Source: Gemmataceae bacterium (GTDB taxonomy: Bacteria; Planctomycetota; Planctomycetia; Gemmatales; Gemmataceae). Taken from it: a stretch of 64,000 nucleotides of DNA. Location of the stretch: NCBI GenBank assembly GCA_025055795.1, contig JANWVV010000012.1, forward strand, positions 1 to 64,000, given 5' to 3'. This document shows, in pieces, positions 29,195 to 38,800 of the stretch (positions are counted from its first letter, which is position 1; each line of letters opens with the position of its first letter). The position numbers and the translations under genes are program-made. A model generated the notes under the pieces. It was not told the origin of the DNA. It worked only from the letters and a program-made list of their open reading frames with translations, and made no database searches.

Positions 29195-30334
29195 TTAACG
29201 CTGCAGAATGGGCAGGTAATTGTTGGGTAGTTGTAAGATGATGAGTGCCATGGCCGTTGCATATACGGCCCCGTGGTAAGGATCGAGCCATAGGCCGCCG
29301 CTATTACGCGACTTGTGTAAAAGTTCATCGCGAATGGCAGGAAACCAGATCCGCCAATATTGATCCCGTGCGGTCCACATAGCCAAAGCCGCGTAATAAT
29401 GACCATACCAATAGTGTTGTGGTGGAATATCCCTGAGAGATAGGGGGCGTCCGGGGACAAATTGCAGCAGGTATTTCAAGCCGCGTTCAATTTCGCGTCC
29501 CTCGTATATTCCCGCACTAAACAATCCAACAAGAGCTGCCGCGGAACGGGCAAACGCCGAGTGGCCTTGTCCCTTCCAGTAACTAAAGCCACCATCGGGA
29601 AGTTGGCAGGCTTTAATGTATTGGACTCCTGCATCGATGACGGATTTGCGGATGAACAGGCCGGCATTTTTGGCAGCCCGCAAGGCCATCATTTGAGCTA
29701 CGGTGACCGATACATCAGCGAAGGGGGCCCGTGGCTCGTAACGCCACCCCCCTTCCTTGTTCTGAGCGGAAATGGTGAAAGCTACGGCTTTTTCCAACGC
29801 GGCACGTACCGCCTGATCCTGAACAGCGGTGGGCATCATACCACACACTTCAGCCAGAAAAAGCGTAGCGAAACCATGACTGTACATCGGGCTGGGTTGA
29901 GTGGCTAGTCTACCGCTTGCTTGGCTTTCCGGCGTGGTTAAAAAGCCGGGGTAAAGCCCATCGGCCATGGCGGTTACATATTCCGCTGCGCGGAGTACTT
30001 CACGGCCATAGCGCCCGCGACCCGGTTGATGACCGCCTGCCATCAAGGCTAATGCGGCCAAAGCAGTGACCCCGACAGCCGCTCCGCTACGATGATCCAC
30101 GAACGAGCCATCGGCATTTTGATTGCGGGCTATGTAGTCAAGACCTCGCTCAATAGCTGCCTGGGTCTCGGCATTCAAAAAATCGGAGCTTTCCTGCCCG
30201 TTTTCGTCAGCAGATCCACGCCCTGTTGCACCACCAGCAGGACGACCATGCTGGGCCTGCGTTAAACCTGCCACTAGGGCTGCTGCTGCCGATCCTACCG
30301 CCGTCCGGCACCATTGTCGTCGAGTCAATAACAT
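29195..30334 (-). CDS. exported squalene-cyclase/prenyltransferase-repeat protein
   Basis: 379 residues. The N-terminus TRRQWCRTAVGSAAAALVAG looks like a twin-arginine signal. The mature part has alpha/alpha-barrel repeats of the prenyltransferase and squalene oxidase type: RGLDYIARNQNADGSFVDHR, TISAQNKEGGWRYEP and YIKACQLPDGGFSYWKGQG, each with a Q-x-x-x-G-G/S-F/W core. The DXDD catalytic motif of squalene-hopene cyclase is not seen, and the Tat signal argues against a cytoplasmic isoprenoid cyclase, so it is probably a structural or binding homologue. Planctomycetes carry many of these. It lies 168 bases behind the 1704-residue gene on the same strand. Confidence 0.85.
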   Translation of the reverse strand: MLLTRRQWCRTAVGSAAAALVAGLTQAQHGRPAGGATGRGSADENGQESSDFLNAETQAAIERGLDYIARNQNADGSFVDHRSGAAVGVTALAALALMAGGHQPGRGRYGREVLRAAEYVTAMADGLYPGFLTTPESQASGRLATQPSPMYSHGFATLFLAEVCGMMPTAVQDQAVRAALEKAVAFTISAQNKEGGWRYEPRAPFADVSVTVAQMMALRAAKNAGLFIRKSVIDAGVQYIKACQLPDGGFSYWKGQGHSAFARSAAALVGLFSAGIYEGREIERGLKYLLQFVPGRPLSLRDIPPQHYWYGHYYAALAMWTARDQYWRIWFPAIRDELLHKSRNSGGLWLDPYHGAVYATAMALIILQLPNNYLPILQR

Positions 30335-30502
30335 TCGCCATTCCTACCTGGCCAATGTGATCAAGTGGCATAGTTCATTGTAATGCTTCCAAACCCCGGT
30401 TGCTTCAACGCAAGACTTCATAAATTCCTAAAAAGATTAAGCGGACCACGACGTCTAACTTTTACAGTTGTGATGCTACTGGTGCTTAACTTGATACGGC
30501 GA

Positions 30503-33500
30503 TCACTTCTTGAGTGACCGCGAGGAGTAATACTTTTCCAACAGCTTGGAATAGCGGGATATCAATTCCTGCTGGTAGTATTCGCTGGCCTGTCGACGCA
30601 ATGTATCGGGCAGGTGACCCCAGACGTTGCGCATCCAGTCATCCTGTAAAAGCAGTGTAGGGGTGCGATTGATTGGGACCTTTTTCTTGTTTGGGTCGGG
30701 GTGGCCTGAGGCCGGCGTCCGCGGGTCTGTCGCGGGTTGTGTCGACGCCTGCTGAGAGGCATGCGTAGTAGCAGGCCCAGTGGGGGTTGACTGGTTGGTT
30801 TGTATCTCTGACATTGGGCCAGAGGGGGGATGCGGCAAAGATGCTCGACGCGGTCGCCGCGCCGCAGGAGGCGATACGCTATCTCCTTTTGCAGTAGCGG
30901 AGTTGCTTTCGGAAGGTTTTTTGCCCGCTGGTGGGGGCGGGATAGTGTCCATCCCTCCTGGAGGGGGCTTAACGGTGTCCGTGGATTTGTCTTGTTTCTG
31001 CGGTGTTTGAGGCATCGGCTGAGAAGCCTCATCCTTTTTAGGTTGAGGTTCCGACTGGGGCGGCTGTTTGTCATCCTTCGGAGTAGGAGGAGGGGGAGGG
31101 CGTAATAACATATCAATGTCACGCAGGATAGTTCGTTGAGTCTGCTGGGTCGGTGGTCCAGTCTCAGCTTGGGCCAATTGTTGCGACGCTTGGCGAGCAT
31201 TCCGAATGATGCGCTCAACGATCTGGCGGACATCCTCGGGTCCATTAGCGGGTGATCCAACAGGCACTTGTCCATCCGAAGATGCCGGACGCGGGGGCGG
31301 AGCCACGGCCACATCTTCGTCAGAAACGTCTCGCCACAGCCCAACAGGCAAGTGCCACTGATGATTTGCCGAACCAGCGCGTAGCAGGAACCGCACACTC
31401 GAACCTCTCTGTGGCCATCCGACCTCTTGCACATCAAGTGTGCCATCAACGGAAGAGTACGAAAAAGAGGTTAACAACCAGCCGGTGGTGCAAGGACAAG
31501 GAAGTGGCCACTGTTGGGACCGCTCCTGAGCGGGGGCAGGGGCCGGATCAGCGGGACGGGGCGGCGGTGCCACAGGGAGTTCGTTGCCATCGGGAGGGGA
31601 AGGATTGAGTTCTGTAACAGAAGGGCCTTTAGCAAACAAGGGAGCTAGCTTTTCGAATAGCAACCCAATGGTACGCTGAGCCGATTCCAGTTCCTTCAAC
31701 TCTTCCTGATCTTCCGGAGATAGCTTTGTCGGATCCACGTGATTTCGGGCAAACTCGGCGGTGCGTTGCATGATTTCAGCCTGCCAGGCCCGCAACGCTT
31801 TCAATTGTGCCAAAGGTGAGACAAGCTCGCTGGACGAAGTTGAGGACGCATGAGTACGGGCAGAAGCGGGGCGTTTTTCGGATGCAGATGGTGACGGGGT
31901 CTCTGCATCCGGCTGCAAGGCAGCCAGGATCTGCTCCAGACGGCGAACCGGAATTGTCATGAACTGCACCAGGCGTTGGTGACGGGCAGTCTCGGCTGTT
32001 TCGTCAAAGGGCAAATCGGGATCCAGCTCTTGCAAATGGTCACCGATACGGGTGGCAGTACGCTCCAGGCTAGCGATAGCATCGGCCAGCAGGTGGTCCA
32101 ATACGGGCAGGGGTCGTAACAAGTCGGTTAACGAGCGGAGTTCTTCCGCCAGTTGCCGTTCGTCATCAGCCAGGGCAGCAAAACTGTGTTGCAGACTGCG
32201 TGACCAGCGTTTCTGGTTCACGAGCCGTTCGTAGAGGCGTTGGGCTTCCGTCACACGGCTGCGTTGACGTTCAAGTAAGGTCCGCAGCCGGTCAGCGAGT
32301 TGACGACGCTGTTCTTCCGCAAGTCGTTCGGCTGGCAGGTTGGTTGCAGCAGCCGCGTCGATCAGGTCGCGAGCCTCATCGAGGCGTTGCAGGGCCTGAC
32401 TTTGGTGGTGGATGGCCGGTTGACCACGCTGGAGAGCATCCTGAGCAGCTGCCAGATGGTCAATAGCCTGACGTAACGTATCTACCGCTTGTGCTGGTGG
32501 ATCGTTACGTTGAAGGCGTTGCAACAGTTCCTGGGCCTGTTGGAGCAGTTGGGCCTGTTGCTGGGCCAATTGCTGTTGAGTGGCACTTCGTTGGGGTGAG
32601 GGAGGCATTTGTGTGGCTTGCACAGTGCGTTGCAGCAGTATTTCCTGGGCGGTTCCCAGGGCATCGATGGCTTCGGCAGCGGCTTGCAAGCGGGCCAATT
32701 CTGGCACTGTATCATCTGCGGGTTCGCGTAGAGCGCTAACAAGCCGTGCCAACCGTTCGCTGGCACGCTGGATCAAGCTGGTCGCCTGTTGCGGTTGGTT
32801 GTGGCGCAAGGCTGTGGCTGCTTGCTGCACCTCCTGAGTGGCTGTCTGGCCCTGAGCAGCCTGAACGGCCCCTTGCAATGCTTCTGCTTCTGCCGCCGCA
32901 TGCTCCGCAGCCCGACGCTGTTGTTCGGCCTGCAGTCTGTGTTGCCAGGCTTCGGCCTGAAGTATGGCCCGCTGGAAGGAATCAACGGGCAAAGACTGCG
33001 CTTGCTCTTGTAATTGGGTACTCCGTTGGCTGGCCGCTTCGGCCTCTTTGCGGGCCTGATCTGCTTGGGCTCGCCGCATCTCCGCCAGACGGGCCGCACG
33101 CTGCAATAGGGCCGTGATCTGTTCCGCCGTAGTTTCCAGACGATTGGCCTCTTTGTTCAATTCTGCTTTCTGAGTGGTGTCGAGCATTTCCCAGGGACGG
33201 CCCGCCGGCAAAATTTCACCGAGTTTCTGCACTTCCCCCGCTTGTTGTATCAAGCGCTGGTGCAGGAGCTGGGCCTCGCTCCGGATGTCAGCGGCACCAC
33301 TCCACTCAGCTAGTAGCTCTACAAGGGCTTGCAACTGCTGTCGGACACGATGTTGCTGGCGTTCCAACGCGCTGAGCCGATCCTGAAGGTTCTGACCGAA
33401 CGTCGCCGGTTTGTCTGTTTGGCTTGCCTCTCGCAATTCCCATAAGCGATTGTCCAGAGCGGGAAGTTCCTGTTCTGCCAGACGACCGAGCAGATCGCTC

Positions 33501-35617
33501 ACTGCCTGTAGCCGACGAGTTACGGTGGATGGGGGGAGAGTGTTGGTCTGTGCCAAAGTATGTAAACGCTGGACGCGAGCAACCAGGCCATCGCGGTGAT
33601 CCTCGACTCGATGGCGCAGTTGCCGTTGCAACTGCTCTGTACGGAGCAGCCGTTCCCTTTGCGTGATGGAAGCGGGATTATCCGCAGGCGAGGAATATTG
33701 TCGAAGTTGTTCGATGGCTTCCAAGTGTAAATCGCGTAGTCGCATGCTCTCGGGTAAAAGAGCAGCCAGTTCCTTCTGGATCAGGGCCAACAGGGTTTCT
33801 TGCGTTACGATGGTCAGCGTAAAATCCCAGTTCTTGGTGCGTGACGTATCAGCGGAAGGAGTTTCAGTATTATCGCGTAGCACGGCGGCATAACCGGCAG
33901 GTTTGCACGGGCTGATCGTATCATTGTCCCAAGCGGCTAGCCGCACATGCAGGACGTCGCCCGGTCGAGGGGGGCGACCATCGAAGTGCCGCAGTTCTTG
34001 TAAGTTGACATTCCCTTGACTGCGAAAACGTTTGACAGGGAGCGTGGTTGCCGGACACCCCAATACCGCTGCAGCAGCAGGTTGCCAGTTCTCGCAGTGG
34101 AAAATGTCCCGGACCAAAATCACGTTTTCTCCTTCCCAGCAATACTCCAGACTGATACGTCGCAGGCCATAGCGCTGGTCCGTGACGCCAAAGTGCACAG
34201 CCAGTTGGGCTGTAGGGAGGTACCATGGAGGATCTTGGCCTTGTATGGGCCGATGGAGAACGACCTGGGGCACCGGATCCGGGGTTAATCGGATCTCCAG
34301 CAAGCGAGTGCTGGTTAATCCTGTTTTGTCTGTCAGTTTCCAGGCATAAGTGCCGGCAAATGGTGGTTGGAATCGTCCACGGATGCATGTGTCTTCGGCG
34401 TACAATTCCAGCGGTATGTCCACGTCAAACGCCTGATGCAATGTTAGCAACGGGGGAAGCAGGGCGGGGCTGGAGACGCTTAAGGCTCCTATGGGGCTGA
34501 GAATTGGCAGCGGCGGTATCGGGCCGACGTAGACTAAGCGAGCCTCCCGGAGGGGAGTATCGCAGCGGGCGTCCACCTGCAGGATAGAGCCCATTGGGAT
34601 CTCAATGACGGCGGCGGCGTCGGGTAAGTCCGCTACAGGCAAACCCGTATAGGGTGGCGGGTAAACACGAAACTGAGGCGATGGACGCCCGCGCCAGGCG
34701 AGAAACTGCGGTGGCGGAACTACAGTCACCGTATGCCAGGGAGTCGTCGCATCATTAGCGCGAAGGCGGAATTGGTAAGAGCCGGTGAAGCGTTGTCCCT
34801 CCCAACGGACAACTACGGGGGCTGCGTTTCCTTCAACGGGGTTCCGCGTCAGAGGGTAGGCGTCACTCCATTGCTGACCATCGGCCAGCAGAATGTCTAC
34901 GTAAGCCTGATCCGGCAGAACGCCACTAACGACAAAAACTAACGCCCAGGACTCGCCACGGGCCAGGCGTTCGGGCAAAACCGACGGTTCCACGATGTGT
35001 ATGTGCGTTCGTGTCGGCCAGGGATGGGAGCCATAGGGATCAGCCAGCCGGAGCAAGGCCACGGCCGCCCGTTGACGGTCCAGCAGTGCAAATATCCCAG
35101 CCAGAAGTGACAGGGCCACGGCCAGCCCAATCGCCCGCCAGACAGGACCGCTCGGAACCTCGACGGAGAACTCGGCACGCTCCTGCAAACGCCGTGCGGC
35201 ACGAATCACGGCGGCCTCAAATGAGGCGGACGGGTGAGGATCGTGTGTACACCTTTGCCCTTGTTGCCTCAGAAACGAAACGGCCGAGGCCAGGGTGTCG
35301 TGCCACTGAGGGTGCTGGTTTTCCAACTCCAGGGCCACCTGCAGGGGGTCTGTACGTAATCGCCACAACGGCAACCAGTACCAGCGGAACAATCCGAGAG
35401 TGACAGTCAAGATAAAGACCAGTTCCCCTGCACGGAACCAGCCGGGTAACGATACCAGAACATCACACATACTGCTCGACAGCACTAGCAGGAGCACAAA
35501 AGTCCAAAGGTAGGCCGTGGCACGGACCAGCAGGTGTAGTCGACGCGTGCGACCGAGAACCGCCAGGTTGTCTATCAGGGATTCGCGTAATTCGGGCGGT
35601 CGTAAAACAAGGCTCAT
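30503..35617 (-). CDS. DUF4175-like giant membrane protein with coiled coil
   Basis: 1704 residues. Two N-terminal membrane segments (about 30-50 and 62-85) with a DPLQVALELENQHPQWHDTLASAV stretch between them and a third segment (about 165-185), then a beta-rich extracytoplasmic region to about 600 (e.g. PPQFLAWRGRPSPQFRVYPPPYTG). From about 620 to 1300 there is a long Gln/Ala/Leu-rich coiled coil, followed by a Pro-rich low-complexity region (about 1340-1645) and a short conserved end (LLQDDWMRNVWGHLP). The N-terminal plan resembles DUF4175/TIGR02302-type proteins. It follows the BatA/VWA gene by 196 bases and probably works with it at the envelope. Biochemical function unknown. Confidence 0.75.
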   Translation of the reverse strand: MSLVLRPPELRESLIDNLAVLGRTRRLHLLVRATAYLWTFVLLLVLSSSMCDVLVSLPGWFRAGELVFILTVTLGLFRWYWLPLWRLRTDPLQVALELENQHPQWHDTLASAVSFLRQQGQRCTHDPHPSASFEAAVIRAARRLQERAEFSVEVPSGPVWRAIGLAVALSLLAGIFALLDRQRAAVALLRLADPYGSHPWPTRTHIHIVEPSVLPERLARGESWALVFVVSGVLPDQAYVDILLADGQQWSDAYPLTRNPVEGNAAPVVVRWEGQRFTGSYQFRLRANDATTPWHTVTVVPPPQFLAWRGRPSPQFRVYPPPYTGLPVADLPDAAAVIEIPMGSILQVDARCDTPLREARLVYVGPIPPLPILSPIGALSVSSPALLPPLLTLHQAFDVDIPLELYAEDTCIRGRFQPPFAGTYAWKLTDKTGLTSTRLLEIRLTPDPVPQVVLHRPIQGQDPPWYLPTAQLAVHFGVTDQRYGLRRISLEYCWEGENVILVRDIFHCENWQPAAAAVLGCPATTLPVKRFRSQGNVNLQELRHFDGRPPRPGDVLHVRLAAWDNDTISPCKPAGYAAVLRDNTETPSADTSRTKNWDFTLTIVTQETLLALIQKELAALLPESMRLRDLHLEAIEQLRQYSSPADNPASITQRERLLRTEQLQRQLRHRVEDHRDGLVARVQRLHTLAQTNTLPPSTVTRRLQAVSDLLGRLAEQELPALDNRLWELREASQTDKPATFGQNLQDRLSALERQQHRVRQQLQALVELLAEWSGAADIRSEAQLLHQRLIQQAGEVQKLGEILPAGRPWEMLDTTQKAELNKEANRLETTAEQITALLQRAARLAEMRRAQADQARKEAEAASQRSTQLQEQAQSLPVDSFQRAILQAEAWQHRLQAEQQRRAAEHAAAEAEALQGAVQAAQGQTATQEVQQAATALRHNQPQQATSLIQRASERLARLVSALREPADDTVPELARLQAAAEAIDALGTAQEILLQRTVQATQMPPSPQRSATQQQLAQQQAQLLQQAQELLQRLQRNDPPAQAVDTLRQAIDHLAAAQDALQRGQPAIHHQSQALQRLDEARDLIDAAAATNLPAERLAEEQRRQLADRLRTLLERQRSRVTEAQRLYERLVNQKRWSRSLQHSFAALADDERQLAEELRSLTDLLRPLPVLDHLLADAIASLERTATRIGDHLQELDPDLPFDETAETARHQRLVQFMTIPVRRLEQILAALQPDAETPSPSASEKRPASARTHASSTSSSELVSPLAQLKALRAWQAEIMQRTAEFARNHVDPTKLSPEDQEELKELESAQRTIGLLFEKLAPLFAKGPSVTELNPSPPDGNELPVAPPPRPADPAPAPAQERSQQWPLPCPCTTGWLLTSFSYSSVDGTLDVQEVGWPQRGSSVRFLLRAGSANHQWHLPVGLWRDVSDEDVAVAPPPRPASSDGQVPVGSPANGPEDVRQIVERIIRNARQASQQLAQAETGPPTQQTQRTILRDIDMLLRPPPPPTPKDDKQPPQSEPQPKKDEASQPMPQTPQKQDKSTDTVKPPPGGMDTIPPPPAGKKPSESNSATAKGDSVSPPAARRPRRASLPHPPSGPMSEIQTNQSTPTGPATTHASQQASTQPATDPRTPASGHPDPNKKKVPINRTPTLLLQDDWMRNVWGHLPDTLRRQASEYYQQELISRYSKLLEKYYSSRSLKK

Positions 35618-35813
35618 GGCTGTGTTCCGCTAACAGGCGTCCCCTTGGTATCCCCGCACGTCATTGTTTTGCACTAGTGTCCCTAAGCAAATGCGGTTTG
35701 CGGGTGTGTTAGGTCGTTTTCTCTGGACCTTGGCAGCCCTATTTCTCCTTGCCGGACATCGACTGTAGTCGACGTGCAAAAAGCCAGGGTGTTTACGCTA
35801 TTTCCCCTTCCCA

Positions 35814-38800
35814 TCATAACAAGCGGACCGATTTACGCAAAAGCCACTCGCTGGTCAGCAATACAAGTACTAGTGCGTAGATCACGGGCAGATTCCACAG
35901 CGGGAATGGCGGCTCGGACTGATGTAACGGGATGCGGGGGAAGGGGGGCAGGTCACTCCAGAGGTTTTTGACGTCTACCAGGGTGAAGAAGCGTCCTTGG
36001 CTGCGGGCGGCGGCCTCCTGCAACTCCTGTCGATTCAACTCCAAGCGGTCGAGTTCGGTCCAGGGGGGAAGCACGCGGACCGTTGCGGCGGGTGGCGGCT
36101 GGCCGGGGGGTGATTCCGGTTCGCTCAGTGTGAAGTGGTACTCGCCTTCAGGCGTGCGTGTCAGGAGATATTCATACTGCGGTAGCGGGCCAGGAACGCG
36201 GGTCAAGGTTAACGTCTGGACTTCACCGCCTATGGTTTGGGAAGTAGCGGAGCCATCGCTTGAGTGCAACGGACGACGCAGCAGAGTAACTCGGACCGTT
36301 TGGTTGGTGTCGGGAGGGGAGGTTTCGACGGGGAAACGCACCACCACTTTCATGGTTTCGTCACGTCGGAACTCCGCTTTAGGCACCACTTTCAATTCCG
36401 GTCGACGCACGCGGGCACGGCCGAGAAAACGAATCGTCTGCAGCCAGAAGCGGTCGAAATGTTCCTCATACTGACGCCAGCGCCACCGCCAGGTGTCATC
36501 GAAACCTAAAAACAGCACGGTTCCCGCTCCCGCGAATGTCTGCAGGATAAGCGGCTGCTGGTCTGCTTCTGAGCGGCCGGGGACTGCGGCCGTGGCCAGG
36601 ACAATCGCGTGGGGTTTACGTTGATAGCCGCTCGCATGCCAGTACAGCAGCGGCAATTGTTGCCACAGCCGGAGCGAGTCGGCGGGGTCTGGAGCCAGCC
36701 GCAAGCAGGGATGCTGCTGTCCCAGCTCTGTCAGATGCAGGCGGAATCCCTCGGTAGCCACGGGGGACGACGCTTCGGCAACGCCTGATCGCAGGGTTAT
36801 CGGCAGGACGTCGGCCAGTGGTGTATCTGCCCAACTAGCAGGCGTGAAGTGAGCCCCGGATAACAGAAGCAAGCCACCGCCTCGTTGTGTCACAAACTCG
36901 GCCAGGTCCTGCAGCGTGCGCGACGTGTGAGGCAGTTGACGGGGATCAATATCCCCCAGCACGACCACATCGTAGGCAAACAACTGCTCGCGGGTAGGGA
37001 AGTCACCACGGAAGGCGGAACGATCCGTGTTGGCCCAACCTTGAGAAGCGTTCAAAAGTACCGTCTCTACCTCCATGCTCCGTCCACCGAGTGAATGTTC
37101 CGATTCACGCTCCAGCAGAACCTTGAGAAACCTGAAGTCGTAACGTGGCCGTCCCTCAACAAGTAAAACACGCAACCGGCGAGCTTCTGTAACCCAGACG
37201 GTACGCTCTAGACGGTTATTGCTGACATAGCTTTCGCCTGGTAGGGGGGGTACTTGCAGTACGAAGATTTTTTCACCCGGCGTCTGGGGAGAATACGTGA
37301 GGGTAACCGGTGTAGGAACCCCGCTCCCCCGGGGCAGGACATCCACACGGGCACGCTCGATAAGCTGGCCCGTGGATCGGTCCTTTTCGTACAAAATTAC
37401 CGGTACGGGAGTTGTAACAATGGTGCTGCGGAGACTGAGACGCGCGTCGAAGACCAGACGATCGCCGATCGTTACCGTGTCCTCGCTCTGAAGGTCGGAT
37501 AGAATCAGATCCGGAGCCTCCCAAGTATCTCCTATGCCGATCAGGTAAAGGGGAACACCCGCTTGGGCGGCCTGTTGAGCTACGGCGGCCCAATCCTCCC
37601 CCGCGGTGATAATCCCGTCTGTAAATAGGACGACGCCGCTCAGCGGTGCACCGCGGAATGCCTTCAGGATGGTTTGAACTCCGTCCCCCAGCCGTGAGGC
37701 GTTACCCTCTGCCTGTAAAGTGTTCAACACCTCGCGAGCATTTTCCAGGCTAGTTTCATCTTCAACAATCGATAACGGGCGTAGCGTGCCTTCCAGGCTA
37801 AACAAATGGAGCCGCACCTGGTATTGCCGTAAAAGTTGAGCCAATCCATCGTAGCGAGGGTCGGTCAGTAGTTTCTGCACCAACTGCAACCGGCTCAGTG
37901 AGGCAGAGCCATTCCCCTGAGCTAGTTCCTCCACCACGGCTCGTACGGCAGGATCCTTGAAATCGTCCGTGTGACTCATACTGCGACTGACGTCGATCAC
38001 AACAACCAGATCGGGCCAGCCTTGACGATCAAAGACCACCTGCCATTGCAACAAAATTACCAGTAACACAACGGCGCAAGCGAGGAAGCGGAATATGGCC
38101 GGCAGACCAAGCCTGAGCCAACTGGTCGCGTGACGTTCCCGACGATAAATGACAATAATTCCTGCCAGAAGTGCAACAAGGGCTCCAAGCAGGGCCCAGC
38201 GATCCCATCCTGGTTGACGAAACAGCAAGGGGGACCGCTCCAGGCGTATCGCGGCGTTTTCCCCTGGAACAGGAGCTGGTGTCTTGACCACTTGTTCCAG
38301 GCGTTCCCTCCAGGCAGCAGGCAGCCAGTCCAAGGATCCTTGATGACGGAAATCCTGAACAATCAACAATAGCAGAAGAACAAAAACGGTACTGGCCACT
38401 AGTACAAGGGGCATCTGCCAGAGCAACCGTCCTGGGGAAGGAGCAGAAGTTGGAGGTGAGGTTGATATGGTGGATGGGCGTGCCGTCCATCCAGCAGCGG
38501 GCCCCCACCGCCAGGCGAGATACACCTCTAGCAGAAGGATCAGTAAGGCGGCAATGGCCAGTCCCCGTGCCAGGCGTGGTCCCCGTGGACGGGGTGCTAC
38601 TGTGATTGTTGCCCCGCTGTGCGTGCTGGGCACAATTTCGGTCACCGATGTGACCACTTGCGCGGGTTGCAACAGAGCCGTCTCAGCTCGATTGAGTCGT
38701 TTCAAATCGGCTTCAGCTAGCTGATCGGCGACTGCTGCAGGCGGATTAACCCAGAAAATACTCGTTTTGCCCTGATCTGCATGCAAAAGGTGTGCACCCA

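Noticed and set aside
30562-31449. 295-codon minus-strand frame in another phase of the giant coiled-coil gene
   Set aside because: It is a frame-shifted shadow; the 1704-residue frame has coherent domain structure right across this stretch.
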